Shown here one piece after another: positions 46,067 through 58,639 of a stretch of 64,000 nucleotides of DNA. The number at the start of each line of letters is the position of its first letter. Position 1 is the stretch's first letter. The stretch comes from Pseudanabaena sp. PCC 7367 (lineage in GTDB: Bacteria > Cyanobacteriota > Cyanobacteriia > Pseudanabaenales > Pseudanabaenaceae): contig NC_019701.1 in assembly GCF_000317065.1 (NCBI RefSeq), positions 3,234,001 through 3,298,000 of the forward strand, given 5' to 3'. The notes under the pieces were generated by a model. It saw only the letters and a program-made list of their open reading frames with translations, was not told the DNA's origin and searched no databases. A program made the position numbers and the translations under genes.

Positions 46067-46759
46067 CTAAAACAACTTGGCAGTATGGTTAATCGGATCA
46101 AATGTGTACCGCTGTTTATAGTTGGTCAGGCCATATAAATTAAAAGTGATCGTGGGCTCTTCGCTGACCACTTCCACATGGTGGATCGCTTCTGGCGTAA
46201 AGCTAATTATGTCACCGGGGTTAATGATTTGCTCACCCACCTGCTCAATTCGATCGCTCTGATCGCTGCGATCGCTTGGTTTCTGTTCGTCGGCAAACCC
46301 TTTTTTAGGCGATTTGTTAGACGATCGTCGCCAGACCACGTTTTTTTCCTGGCCATTTACCAGCGCTACAATTCCCCAGGTGGCATGGTTGTGGATTTTT
46401 GACTTACGACCTGGTAACCACACCACTGTTTGCACTGTAAGTGGGAAATCGGGCTCTTCATAAAGGGTTAAAACCGACCAACCCCGCTCCGGATTAGGGG
46501 CTTTATATTCTCCTTGCAGCCAATAGGAACTATTCAACAATCGCCTGACCAAAGGTCGGATTTGCTCTAGCCGCTGGCGATCGTCATCATAGCGCCACAA
46601 TATGTCCTCGATATCAGTTAGGAACCGATAGAGTCGGTAGGTTTGCCCTGAATTTTCCCATTGATCTTCAACAACTGGGCAGACCTCCAATTGGCCATGA
46701 TCATTTACCAACCAATCATTATTTTCAAAATTCATCTGCCGTTTCATCTGCCGTTTCAT
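46067..46759 (-). CDS. Cupin protein related to cysteine dioxygenase
   Basis: Up to 230 residues. Cupin motif 1 is visible as H-N-H-A-T-W-G-I-V-A-L-V-N-G-Q-E, and motif 2 contains N-P-G-D-I-I-S-F-T-P-E-A-I-H-H-V, so three His and a Glu are available to hold iron, as in thiol dioxygenases. An insert rich in Asp/Ser/Lys (S-D-R-S-D-Q-S-D-R) separates them. Substrate is unknown; cysteine dioxygenase-like function is inference. Three ATG codons (46759, 46747, 46735) occur within a triplicated 12-bp repeat; the last gives the most family-like start. Confidence 0.75.
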   Translation of the reverse strand: MKRQMKRQMNFENNDWLVNDHGQLEVCPVVEDQWENSGQTYRLYRFLTDIEDILWRYDDDRQRLEQIRPLVRRLLNSSYWLQGEYKAPNPERGWSVLTLYEEPDFPLTVQTVVWLPGRKSKIHNHATWGIVALVNGQEKNVVWRRSSNKSPKKGFADEQKPSDRSDQSDRIEQVGEQIINPGDIISFTPEAIHHVEVVSEEPTITFNLYGLTNYKQRYTFDPINHTAKLF

Positions 46760-46768
46760 CTGCCGTTT
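46733..46768. repeat. Three perfect 12-bp tandem repeats carrying start codons
   Basis: CATCTGCCGTTT occurs three times in a row (46733-46744, 46745-46756, 46757-46768). On the minus strand each unit contains ATG, so the cupin may start with M-K-R-Q-M-K-R-Q-M or any shortened version. Confidence 0.95.
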
Positions 46769-47281
46769 AATAGGTTTAACGCTTTTGTGGGGCTTTAAAC
46801 ATGCTTAACTTAAATTTAAAGGGATGCAACTCATATACGTGACCCCAAAGGCGATCGGATCTGTGCCCAGCTTATAAGCCAAAGATGAAAATGCTGCCAA
46901 CAAAAAATTTCAAATATCTGTCTGAGCTGATATATCTCTGAATCGATTGCTGGATCATTAAATCATCCTACCAACGAGTAACGCCTGGAAACCAGTTATC
47001 AAAGCCTTTTAGCTTGTTTGCCAGCTTATCTATAAACGGGTGAATAGCTTTTTTCGATCGCCAATGCTATATTTTGGGTACATGTGCTTAGCTTAACCTA
47101 AGCTTAATTAAATTCAGGTATTAAGTTTGGATTGCTTAAGCATATATAAATTTAAACTAATCCAACTTTATCCCCGTCTAGTGGAATATCTGTGTGTGGT
47201 CTGACGCGAAAGCTAATTGTCCGATCGCACTTAAAAACATTGTTGAAATTGCTTTAAATAGTTTGTGGAGAAATCAAAAGT
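46769..47281. other. Intergenic region between the cupin and DPCAA-repeat lipoprotein genes
   Basis: 513 AT-rich bases, divergent promoters expected. No gene, tRNA or strong structure recognised. Confidence 0.45.
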
Positions 47282-47713
47282 ATGAAGGTTAAATATTTTG
47301 CCTCTGTGGCAGTTGCTTCTATTTTGGGACTTGGCCTAGTCACTTCTTGCGCCCAACCAGAAACAACCACCCCAGCCGATCCGGCTGCTGAGCAGGAACA
47401 AACTAATGAAGCTGAGCCAGCCGCAGACACTACTACTGAAGATCCCTGTGCCGCTGAAGATCCTTGCGCCGCCAAAGATCCCTGTGCCGCCAAAGATCCC
47501 TGTGCCGCCAAAGATCCCTGTGCTGCTGAAGATCCTTGCGCCGCCAAAGATCCCTGTGCCGCTGAAGATCCTTGCGCCGCCAAAGATCCCTGTGCCGCTG
47601 AAGATCCTTGCGCCGCTAAAGACCCCTGTGCCGCTGAAGATCCTTGCGCTGCCAAAGACCCCTGTGCCGCTGAAGATCCTTGCGCCGCTAAAGACCCCTG
47701 CGCTGCTGGCTAA
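47282..47713 (+). CDS. Lipoprotein with 15 DPCAA hexapeptide repeats
   Basis: 143 residues. A signal peptide ends in the lipobox V-T-S-C, giving a lipidated Cys23. Residues 24-52 are Thr/Pro/Glu/Ala-rich. From residue 53 to 142 there are 15 exact repeats of (E/K)-D-P-C-A-A, in which the first residue is E,E,K,K,K and then alternates E/K. Every repeat contains one cysteine, so the mature protein has 15 evenly spaced thiols plus the lipidated one. Cys-Pro repeats of this type suggest metal binding or disulfide-linked assembly; function is unknown. It stands alone. Confidence 0.85.
   Translation: MKVKYFASVAVASILGLGLVTSCAQPETTTPADPAAEQEQTNEAEPAADTTTEDPCAAEDPCAAKDPCAAKDPCAAKDPCAAEDPCAAKDPCAAEDPCAAKDPCAAEDPCAAKDPCAAEDPCAAKDPCAAEDPCAAKDPCAAG
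47438..47707 (+). repeat. 18-bp coding minisatellite (15 units)
   Basis: GA(A/G)/AAA-GA(T/C)-CC(C/T)-TG(T/C)-GCC/GCT-GC(C/T) units repeat 15 times; the later part alternates two unit types, giving a 36-bp higher-order period. Differences are mostly synonymous third positions, suggesting recent expansion with purifying selection on the peptide. Confidence 0.95.
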
Positions 47714-48197
47714 TCATCTCTAAGTCAGGCTATTGATGTGCATAACCTCTAGCAGCATTTAATTGTGGCGATATTATGGTGAGCGATCGGTACCACTTTT
47801 AGCCGATCGCTGCCATGCCCAAAACTTAAGTGAATTAATGTTCTACCCCCTTTGCTTTGAACCCTGATGCTGGTTGATTGATCACTAGTCAGGCGGCAGG
47901 GGGATGTTTTTTACATTAGCCAACTATTAATTCATAGAATTCATAAAACTTGCGCTTGGCCGGTAACCTATAATAGGATTTGGCATTGTGCTATATCACT
48001 TAGCTTAGGCAAACATAGCCTTTGGTGATTTATGCTCCCATAATCCAATAAGATTAAATAGCTGCCACGATCGCAGCAAATATCGATTGCGAATAGCTTT
48101 ATCACGTATGACATTTCTATCGCCAAATGGCTCACAAGTAGCTATAAAAGCCCAAAACCTTGCATAGATTGATTATTTAGGTTTATTTAGATAACCC
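47714..48197. other. Intergenic region between the DPCAA gene and the DUF3134 gene
   Basis: 484 bases. It holds a 9-bp HIP1-containing hairpin, AGCGATCGG with CCGATCGCT (47782-47790 and 47803-47811), and a terminator candidate at 47846-47912. No gene. Confidence 0.5.
47846..47912 (+). terminator. Possible terminator of the DPCAA lipoprotein gene
   Basis: CCCCCT (47846-47851) pairs with AGGGGG (47898-47903), with an inner CCTGA/TCAGG pairing, and six T residues follow at 47907-47912. The loop is long, so the call is tentative. Confidence 0.45.
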
Positions 48198-48434
48198 ATG
48201 CGCAATCCTTCCCTCAGAGAACAACCCCGCCGTCAGCCTGCTCCCGTTGTATCTACCAAGCAAACGGTTTCCATTCTTGGTTGGCTCCAGCAAAACAATC
48301 GCTTACTTGAGCGCGAGACGGAGATCGGCTTTGAGTATAAAAATGAAAGCCAGGAGCTAGATGCACTTGTGGTTGGTGATAACTACGAAGATGACGACGA
48401 CGATGATGATGATGACGACGACGATGATGATTAG
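48198..48434 (+). CDS. DUF3134 family protein with poly-aspartate tail
   Basis: 78 residues. The start M-R-N-P-S-L-R-E-Q-P-R and the middle S-I-L-G-W-L-Q-Q-N-N-R-L fit the small DUF3134 family found in cyanobacteria. The last 15 residues after Y-E are all aspartate, encoded by mixed GAC/GAT codons. Function unknown; the acidic tail could bind cations or basic proteins. A terminator follows at 48498-48527. Confidence 0.78.
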   Translation: MRNPSLREQPRRQPAPVVSTKQTVSILGWLQQNNRLLERETEIGFEYKNESQELDALVVGDNYEDDDDDDDDDDDDDD

Positions 48435-48497
48435 GCGATCGGCTTAAACCGATTAACTTGAGCAAATCTTAGGTTGCCCTAATCCACCAAAAGTTAG

Positions 48498-48527
48498 AAC
48501 TAGCTATAGACAGAAGCTAGTTTTTTT
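48498..48527 (+). terminator. Intrinsic terminator of the DUF3134 gene
   Basis: AACTAGCT (48498-48505) pairs perfectly with AGCTAGTT (48515-48522), and a run of T residues continues to 48527. It lies 64 bases after the stop. Confidence 0.75.
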
Positions 48528-49153
48528 GGTATGAATGGCACGATCGCTGAGTGAAGCCCCTGTGACCTATCTGTCAAGATATCTAATATCTAAGGCGGAT
48601 GTGTTCTGGGATTGTTTTGTGCATTAATAGGCATGTACAGAAGAACATATGTGAATCTTCTTAACTCTGGTAAGGCTGGTTCCAGGCGATCATTTCAAAA
48701 GTTAAATATCTAAGCTCGAATAGCCCAATATTTGATCATCAACATCCCTATAAATTAAGTGGTCTAACCCGCCCTGTTTAATTTAATTGGCTCTGGTGTG
48801 AGAATAACTATGGCTAGGACGATCTATCTAGCTCACCCATTAGTAAATCAAATAAGTTAAGTTCAGGTTTTGGCCTGAGTTTCAACTTAACTAATAGTGA
48901 ACAAATGGCTGGCTTTAAATATTTAGATGTAGTGATTTAGATGTGGTGGTTAGATCCCATACCAAATATTTGGAACATGATATTTGGAAAATGGACAGCT
49001 AACTAATTGACTTGATAGTTTGACTTGATGGTCATTGCCTAATTCTGAATAAGCCATCTAGGTATTAAAAAGTATTAAAAAGTAAATAATTAAGATCGTA
49101 ATTTTGATCGCTTTGACCCGGTGGGTAACGTGGTGTGTGAGTAGTGAAAACGC
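48528..49153. other. Intergenic region upstream of mraY
   Basis: 626 AT-rich bases with short direct repeats (AGTATTAAAA twice near 49067). The mraY promoter is expected here. No gene or structured RNA recognised. Confidence 0.45.
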
Positions 49154-50263
49154 ATGGTTGATACAGGAGTACGCGTAAAGAGGGCGCAATCGCCGTCGGG
49201 ATCGATGTTGGCGTTTGTTTTGGCTCTAGGCTTAATTTCTTTGATTCTGGGTACTAGCTATTTTTTCCCGGCTGTACCTGGATTTGGCATATTAATCCCC
49301 CTAATGCTCAGCAGTATTGGTGTGGTGTTGTCTGGCAAGTTTGTGATTCCGATGTTACGGAAAGTCAAGGCGGGACAGATTGTGCGTGAGGATGGCCCTC
49401 AGGCTCATCTGGCTAAAACCGGCACGCCTACAATGGGTGGGATTTTTATTCTGCCAGTGGGATTGTCGATCGCGCTAATTTGGTCTGGGTTTAATCCAGC
49501 CGTGATAGCAGCTTGTTTGCTTACCTTTGGGTTTGGTTTTGTTGGTTGGTTAGATGATTGGTTGATCCTGCGCTACAAGTCCAACAAGGGCGTATCCCCA
49601 ATGGCAAAACTGGGGCTGCAAACACCGATGGCGATCGCATTTTGTCTGTGGTTAAACCATTATCTTTCTATTAATGGCCAATCGATCGGCCTGGTGAATT
49701 TGCCGTTTGGTTGGGCTTTGCCACTGGGATTGCTGTTCTGGCCGCTGGCTTTGTTTGTGATTTTTGGTAGTAGTCATTCTACTAACCTCACCGATGGTTT
49801 GGATGGCTTGGCTGGTGGGACTGGGGCGATCGCCCTGTTGGGTATGGCGCTGCTGGTTGGTGCAACTCACCCTGAGCTGGCAGGCTTTTGTGCATGTCTT
49901 AGTGGTAGCTATCTTGGTTTCCTGTGGCATAATCGCAATCCGGCCAGGGTATTTATGGGAGATACTGGTTCGCTGGCATTGGGTGCAGCCCTTGCCGCCA
50001 CTGCCCTGATTACTAATACGTTATGGGGTCTGGTAATAGTTGGCGCTTTATTTGTGTGGGAATGCCTTTCAGTGATCGTTCAGGTCAGCTACTTTAAATC
50101 AACCAAACGATCGACGGGCGTTGGTAAAAGGTTGTTTAAGATGGCTCCCTATCACCACCATCTGGAGCTAAGTGGCTGGCATGAGACTCAAATTGTGGCT
50201 ACTTTTTATATTGTTGGTATGGCGCTGGTAATTTTGGCGATCGCTTTAAATTATTTCAGCTAG
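49154..50263 (+). CDS. mraY: Phospho-N-acetylmuramoyl-pentapeptide-transferase
   Basis: 369 residues, ten membrane helices. Transfers phospho-MurNAc-pentapeptide to undecaprenyl phosphate, giving lipid I. Diagnostic motifs: T-P-T-M-G-G-I, L-D-D-W (after G-F-V-G-W), the Mg-binding N-L-T-D-G-L-D-G-L-A-G-G, G-D-T-G-S-L-A-L-G, and the His-rich A-P-Y-H-H-H-L-E-L-S-G-W loop. It stands alone rather than in a dcw cluster, as is common in cyanobacteria. ATG 49154 gives a ~12-residue polar leader before the first helix. Confidence 0.97.
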   Translation: MVDTGVRVKRAQSPSGSMLAFVLALGLISLILGTSYFFPAVPGFGILIPLMLSSIGVVLSGKFVIPMLRKVKAGQIVREDGPQAHLAKTGTPTMGGIFILPVGLSIALIWSGFNPAVIAACLLTFGFGFVGWLDDWLILRYKSNKGVSPMAKLGLQTPMAIAFCLWLNHYLSINGQSIGLVNLPFGWALPLGLLFWPLALFVIFGSSHSTNLTDGLDGLAGGTGAIALLGMALLVGATHPELAGFCACLSGSYLGFLWHNRNPARVFMGDTGSLALGAALAATALITNTLWGLVIVGALFVWECLSVIVQVSYFKSTKRSTGVGKRLFKMAPYHHHLELSGWHETQIVATFYIVGMALVILAIALNYFS

Positions 50264-50515
50264 CTTTGCTTCTCACCATAGCTAGGTTTAAGGCATTGCA
50301 TAATTCAGGGATGATAAGGTCAGCATCAAAAATCCAAACCCATTATCAATCGCGGTTAGCATTGACTTTGTTTCTCCAATCATCCCGCTGATGCGCAACG
50401 CCAGGTTTAACAGTGATTGCGATCGGCGCAAGTGAGCAAATGAGCGATCGCAGTAGCGACTAATCAAGCTAGCCTGCTCTTGATTTTTAAATTCAATTAT
50501 TGATATCTACTCCTA

Positions 50516-50561
50516 AGCTCATGCATGGTTGTTGTTGCAACTAGTCATGGGCTTTTTGTTT
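50516..50561 (+). terminator. Possible terminator downstream of mraY
   Basis: AGCTCATG (50516-50523) pairs with CATGGGCT (50546-50553) including one G-T pair, followed by TTTTGTTTT. It is about 250 bases after the mraY stop, so assignment is tentative. Confidence 0.45.
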
Positions 50562-50642
50562 TGCATAATTGTATCTCTGCTCAAATTTACGTTACTGCTT
50601 CTGATCAATCCTCTCGATCGCCACAATTTATAATCAATCATT

Positions 50643-53600
50643 CTAATTGGTATTGAGCGAAGCATTCAGCGCCTGGGCAATGCGATCGCGGGATTCAGAC
50701 AAATGAATTCTGGTGTAGTCATCCAGATTGCGTCTACCCATTACACCTTCCAAATCAGCTTTGAGCTGGCGCAACTGATAGCGGGCGATCGCGCGGGCAT
50801 CTTCGGGGGCTCCGGCGGTATAAATTAAAGCCACGGCATCGGCAAGGTCAGCGGCACTATCCAGGTTGCTGGGTCGCAGGGCAATGCTAATTAAAATATT
50901 CATATGTTGGCGCTGCAACGATCGGCGGATGCTGTTGATCGATTCAAGTTGGCCGCTAGACAATTCTGACCAGATTTGTTGCTGGAGTGTAGAAAATAAT
51001 TCAGGTAAAGTTAAAGCCTGTCCTGGACTGGTTTTTAATTCATTATCACGCAATCTGGCGAGGCGATCGGCGGACAGCAAATCAGCCAAAACGATCGTTT
51101 GCAAAAATTTAATCCGCTCATGGATCGGATAGGTATAGGCCGAGAAACTAGGTGTTTCGCCCCAATGGGACCACCGGGATGGAGCCAGTCGATTTAAAAA
51201 TTCGGGCGAGAAGTCAAAGGCATCGGCAGCAAATACATTTTTGTTGATTACAGCCAGGGCTTCCCGTTGTTTGCTAGCTGGAATTGGTTCAAAGGGCAAT
51301 CGCCCCACCGCATCCCCAGACTTATAGCGATTGAATCTCTGGCCACCAATGTAGTTGGGCAAGAACATCGCATTGCGGAAATAGTAGTTAAATACCCGAT
51401 CGAAGGCAACCCGTACATCATCGTAGCTTTCGCCTCGCCCCGGATAGCGGGTTTCGATTTTGCGCCACATCTGCCGCGCATTGTCCATTTGCCACTGGGC
51501 ATAGGTAACCAGGTCATTACTAAGATCAAATAAATTGGTGTGGGGATCGAGACCACCATAAGTATCCTCATCAGTAGCATAGGCCAGATCAGCTTCGGGG
51601 GCACGATTGGCAATCCGGTTGAGCTGGTTTTGCTCTTGGGCGGGAATAATCACATCCTCGAAGGGAGTATAGCCATAGGCGATCGCCCATTCATCGTAGG
51701 GGCCAACCACACTGGTGAAATATTCACCCTGCTCAGTGCCACTTGGCGCAATATTCACCGGATGATAGTCCATCACCGAGGCAACCAGACCTTTTTGCTT
51801 GGTGATCGCCGGATCATTCAGTTCCGCAGGGCTCAGCATCGCACTAGCGCGGAAATTATGTCGCAATCCCAGGGTATGCCCCACCTCATGGGCAGTTAAC
51901 TCCCGCAAAAACTGGTTGACATAATCCCGTGATTCCTTGCTGCTGGGCAATGCATTTTGCAAAAGAGACATCGATAGGCTACCGGTGGCCAATTCCTGGG
52001 CTGCTGCCATCCCAAAACACATTTCATAGGCTTCAGGCAGTTCTTGCCGATCGACTTGATGAGCCTGCTGAAAACGACGTAACAAATTAGCCTGTGCCTG
52101 GTTGGGGTGGGCAAGCTGGCTTTGCAGCGATCGCATTGCATCACTGGTATTACAGGTAAAAGGATTACCAGTTAACTTGGTAAAGACCTGGGGCAAGAAT
52201 GGTATCGCTTCGGTCTGTTGCACCAAATCTCGATAACGCCCCTCCGTAAATTTGACAATATTTGCATCAATAATAATATCTGCATCCAGAATTTGCCCAG
52301 TGAGCGGATTCACCCGCGATGGCCCCATCGCAAAAGCGGTGTCGATCGAATTGAACCACCGGATAGTGTTGTAGCGAACATCTTCCGGGTCCCAGGTGGC
52401 ATCGTCGGGCATTTGCTTGATTACGATCGCATCTTTGAATCCAACTTTTTCAAAGGCATGATTCCACATTAGCGCCCCCTCGCGGATGGGATCGCGGTAT
52501 TCATTGGGGACAGTATTTTCAATCCAGAATACGATCGGCTCTTTGGGGGGGGATAGGGCTGCTGCTGGATCTTGTTTTTGTAAATGCCAGCGCTCGATGT
52601 AGCGCACAAATGAGTCACGCCCTTGAGTCGAAAAATCCTTATAAGCGGAAATGAAATAACCGACCCGATTGTCGGCCAACCTTGGCACATAGCCATTGTA
52701 GCCACTGTTGTCGGGCAATTGGGAAATGCTGTAGCGCACCTTGAGATCGAAGGAGCGATCGTCGGGGAGCGATCGGTTAAACAGGCGGCTCTTAGTCGGA
52801 TTTTCACTGGCGAATTGATAAACCAGTTCGGTTTCCACATTCAGCGGCAGTGCCTTGGCCACAGCAATATAAGAGTTGTCTTTACTAAGGCTATAGGAAT
52901 TATCAAACACATAGGCAAAGCGGCTGTTCAGATTGGCTAAGTCATTATTTAGGAGCTGCTTAAAATCAATTAATAGATGACTATTCTGCGCATGGATACT
53001 CAAAATTGGCACCGAGGCCAACACCGAATCACTGAACGATTGCCGCACCGATCGCACTTGGGGATCATTGGCGCTGGCGCGAAAATTGATATTGGGCAGA
53101 ACTAATTGAATCGAGTTGTTCACCCGCCGCAATTGGAACAAAAAGTCATTAACGGGTAAACCGCGATAGAGCCCTGCTTCACCCACACCAGAAGCCAAGC
53201 TAGCCACCAGCAAAAAATTGCGATCGAGCTGGTTGGGGTCAAGCTCCAGGTAAAGCTTTTTATAGTCGTCCTTGGCATAAATTGTAAATAGACCTGCTTG
53301 CTTTTCGGTATCCTTAATTACCTCAGCAAACGGCTTTAGATCGTCATCTGTTGCAGATTTATCGTCTTTATTGTCCTTTTTCTCATCTTTCTCATCCTCA
53401 AGATCAGGCTTGTCGGCTTTTTTCGGTTTGGCCTGATTAAGCTGGTTGAGATTAGGCAGAGACTGGGGCAATTGGGGCGATCGCAGCTCCTCAGCAACCC
53501 TCCTCTTTTGATTTCCCTGGGTATTAATTTGGGACATTTTGGCAACATTCTGCCCCCACAATTGCGCTGGTTGAACTAAATATGAGCAGGCGATCGCCAA

Positions 53601-53645
53601 GATCAAACTCAAGCCAACCCATCGCCAGAAGTGCCGTTTTGTCAT
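50643..53645 (-). CDS. Large exported zinc-dependent metalloprotease (metzincin, DUF4953/DUF5117 family)
   Basis: 1000 residues. An N-terminal signal sequence (about 8-28) is followed by a 60-residue Lys/Asp/Glu-rich linker, then the DUF5117/4953-type region and the catalytic motif H-E-V-G-H-T-L-G-L-R-H, with zinc ligands H586, H590 and H596 and catalytic E587. A Met-turn is seen as S-V-M-D-Y-H-P. The protein is likely periplasmic or extracellular; family members are poorly characterised and substrates unknown. Monocistronic, converging on mraY, with a long region upstream. Confidence 0.9.
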   Translation of the reverse strand: MTKRHFWRWVGLSLILAIACSYLVQPAQLWGQNVAKMSQINTQGNQKRRVAEELRSPQLPQSLPNLNQLNQAKPKKADKPDLEDEKDEKKDNKDDKSATDDDLKPFAEVIKDTEKQAGLFTIYAKDDYKKLYLELDPNQLDRNFLLVASLASGVGEAGLYRGLPVNDFLFQLRRVNNSIQLVLPNINFRASANDPQVRSVRQSFSDSVLASVPILSIHAQNSHLLIDFKQLLNNDLANLNSRFAYVFDNSYSLSKDNSYIAVAKALPLNVETELVYQFASENPTKSRLFNRSLPDDRSFDLKVRYSISQLPDNSGYNGYVPRLADNRVGYFISAYKDFSTQGRDSFVRYIERWHLQKQDPAAALSPPKEPIVFWIENTVPNEYRDPIREGALMWNHAFEKVGFKDAIVIKQMPDDATWDPEDVRYNTIRWFNSIDTAFAMGPSRVNPLTGQILDADIIIDANIVKFTEGRYRDLVQQTEAIPFLPQVFTKLTGNPFTCNTSDAMRSLQSQLAHPNQAQANLLRRFQQAHQVDRQELPEAYEMCFGMAAAQELATGSLSMSLLQNALPSSKESRDYVNQFLRELTAHEVGHTLGLRHNFRASAMLSPAELNDPAITKQKGLVASVMDYHPVNIAPSGTEQGEYFTSVVGPYDEWAIAYGYTPFEDVIIPAQEQNQLNRIANRAPEADLAYATDEDTYGGLDPHTNLFDLSNDLVTYAQWQMDNARQMWRKIETRYPGRGESYDDVRVAFDRVFNYYFRNAMFLPNYIGGQRFNRYKSGDAVGRLPFEPIPASKQREALAVINKNVFAADAFDFSPEFLNRLAPSRWSHWGETPSFSAYTYPIHERIKFLQTIVLADLLSADRLARLRDNELKTSPGQALTLPELFSTLQQQIWSELSSGQLESINSIRRSLQRQHMNILISIALRPSNLDSAADLADAVALIYTAGAPEDARAIARYQLRQLKADLEGVMGRRNLDDYTRIHLSESRDRIAQALNASLNTN

Positions 53646-54150
53646 GCTTTATGTCGCTTTAGATGTGTAAGGGATTTGGTGCGAAGTAATTTTTTACTTA
53701 AGTTGCGATCGCCACAGGTTAGAATCAGGGGCGAATTTGCATTTTAAGCGCTCATTTAATCAAGCTTGGTAAATCATTGCCAAAATTTTAAAATTCATTG
53801 CCGTTAGGGCTAATAAATCGTCAAAATCAGCCAGATTAATTACCCTTGGGTATTAACCATTAGATTTGCTGGCTTTTAGTCAATCCACAGCAAATTTAAT
53901 CTAATTATGTTGTGGCCTAGTGCATTTTCAAGAGACTTCTTTGGCATGGGCACCTAGTAGAGCAAAGCATTTGAGTTAATACTTGCACAACATCTCGATT
54001 GAAATAGCACTAGGGAAAATCAGATTTGTTCTTGCTTGTCCCCGTGCAATGAAGAATTTTTAGCAGCGCTTAAATACATCCTTTATATTTTAGCCAAATA
54101 AATTTGTTTAATTATTGGTTTGTTTAAATAAAACACAAAATAAAAGAAAA
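53646..54150. other. Intergenic region between divergent metalloprotease and binding-protein genes
   Basis: 505 AT-rich bases with divergent promoters. No gene; nothing structured was recognised. Confidence 0.45.
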
Positions 54151-55431
54151 ATGAATAGGTATATTAATCAGCTTATTAATCAGCGGGCGATCGCCAAATT
54201 CAGGCGCATTGCGACTACGCTTTTTGTCTCATTTCTGGCTTTTACCCTGGTGGTGGCCTGCCAGCCGAATACGCCGCCTCAAACCCCTACACCCGATAGT
54301 AATCCCGGCACAACTGAACCCACCACGGGCGATCAAGATGGCATCCCGATCGGCATTGGCGTGGCACAAACCAGTAACGTGGCGCTTTTGGGGCAAGAAG
54401 AAGTAATCGGCGCAGAGTTGGCTGGCACTTATTTTAATGACCAGGGCGGGGTGGATGGCACACCGATTAAACTTGTCTTTCAGGATACTGGTGGCGATGA
54501 GCAGGGCACCATTAACGCCTTCAATACGCTGATGAACCAGGATAAGGTGGTGGGGATCGTGGGGCCAACCCTATCTCAGCAAGCCTTTAGCGCCAACCCG
54601 ATCGCCGATCGCGCTGGGGTACCGGTGCTGGGGCCTTCAAACACAGCCAAGGGTATCCCCCAGATTGGCGAATATATCGGTCGGGTGTCTGCACCGGTGG
54701 CCGTAGTAGCTCCAAATGCCCTGGATGCAGCATTGGAGATTAACCCAGACATTAGCAAAGTGGCGGTTTTCTTTGCCCAGAATGACGCATTTAGTAAATC
54801 GGAAACAGAAACTTTCCAGGAAGCGGTCACCGCCAAAGGCTTAGAGACAGTCACGGTGCAGCGGTTTCAGACCACCGATACCGATTTTCAATCCCAGGCC
54901 ACCAATGCGATCGGCCTTGATCCTGATCTAGTGATTATTTCCGGTTTGGCAGCGGATGGCGGCAACCTGGTGAAGCAATTGCGGGAACTGGGTTATGAGG
55001 GCTTAATTATTGGCGGCAATGGCTTGAATACCTCTAATTTGTTTCCAGTGTGCAAGGCGCTGTGTGATGGCATTTTGATCGCTCAAGCCTATAGCCCTGA
55101 ACTGGACAACGAGATCAACCAGGCGTTTCGGGCTGCCTATCAGGCCAAAACCCAGCAAGAGCCACCCCAATTCAGTGCCCAGGCGTTTACGGGTGTACAG
55201 GTCTTTGTGGAAGCGTTGCGGGTAGTCAACCAGGACACCCCGATCGCGGATTTGCCCTTGCCTGAATTGCGCACCAAGTTACGCGATGCCATTTTTGCTG
55301 GCACCTATCAAACTCCCCTGGGTGAAATTTCCTTTACCGCAGAAGGAGAAATTATCCAGCAGCAGTTTTATGTGGCCGCGATCGAAATGAGTGAGGATGG
55401 TGAACAGGGAAAATTTAAGTTTATTAAGTAG
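54151..55431 (+). CDS. ABC transporter substrate-binding lipoprotein (branched-chain amino acid/HAAT type)
   Basis: About 426 residues from ATG 54151; an upstream TTG at 54115 is less likely. Signal peptide with lipobox V-V-A-C-Q is followed by a Thr/Pro-rich linker. The type I periplasmic-binding fold is recognised by G-I-G-V-A-Q-T-S, G-A-E-L-A-G-T-Y-F-N-D-Q-G-G-V-D-G, V-V-G-I-V-G-P-T-L-S-Q-Q-A-F and V-P-V-L-G-P-S-N-T. Family members bind leucine/isoleucine/valine, other amino acids or urea. No permease or ATPase genes are adjacent, so this is an orphan component. Confidence 0.9.
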   Translation: MNRYINQLINQRAIAKFRRIATTLFVSFLAFTLVVACQPNTPPQTPTPDSNPGTTEPTTGDQDGIPIGIGVAQTSNVALLGQEEVIGAELAGTYFNDQGGVDGTPIKLVFQDTGGDEQGTINAFNTLMNQDKVVGIVGPTLSQQAFSANPIADRAGVPVLGPSNTAKGIPQIGEYIGRVSAPVAVVAPNALDAALEINPDISKVAVFFAQNDAFSKSETETFQEAVTAKGLETVTVQRFQTTDTDFQSQATNAIGLDPDLVIISGLAADGGNLVKQLRELGYEGLIIGGNGLNTSNLFPVCKALCDGILIAQAYSPELDNEINQAFRAAYQAKTQQEPPQFSAQAFTGVQVFVEALRVVNQDTPIADLPLPELRTKLRDAIFAGTYQTPLGEISFTAEGEIIQQQFYVAAIEMSEDGEQGKFKFIK

Positions 55432-58548
<3,117 letters not shown>

Positions 58549-58639
58549 TTAGTTCGGCAAAGCTGTATTGCTGTGCGCTTTAAATCACTATCACTATAAG
58601 TAAAACAGGATTTGGAAGGGGTGCTTAATTGCATCCCTT

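Noticed and set aside
47254-47655. Minus-strand repetitive ORF (A-A-Q-G-S repeats) and a possible CRISPR-like array
   Set aside because: The 18-bp units are contiguous, without spacers, and in frame with the plus-strand lipoprotein; the antisense ORF is a mirror of the repeat.
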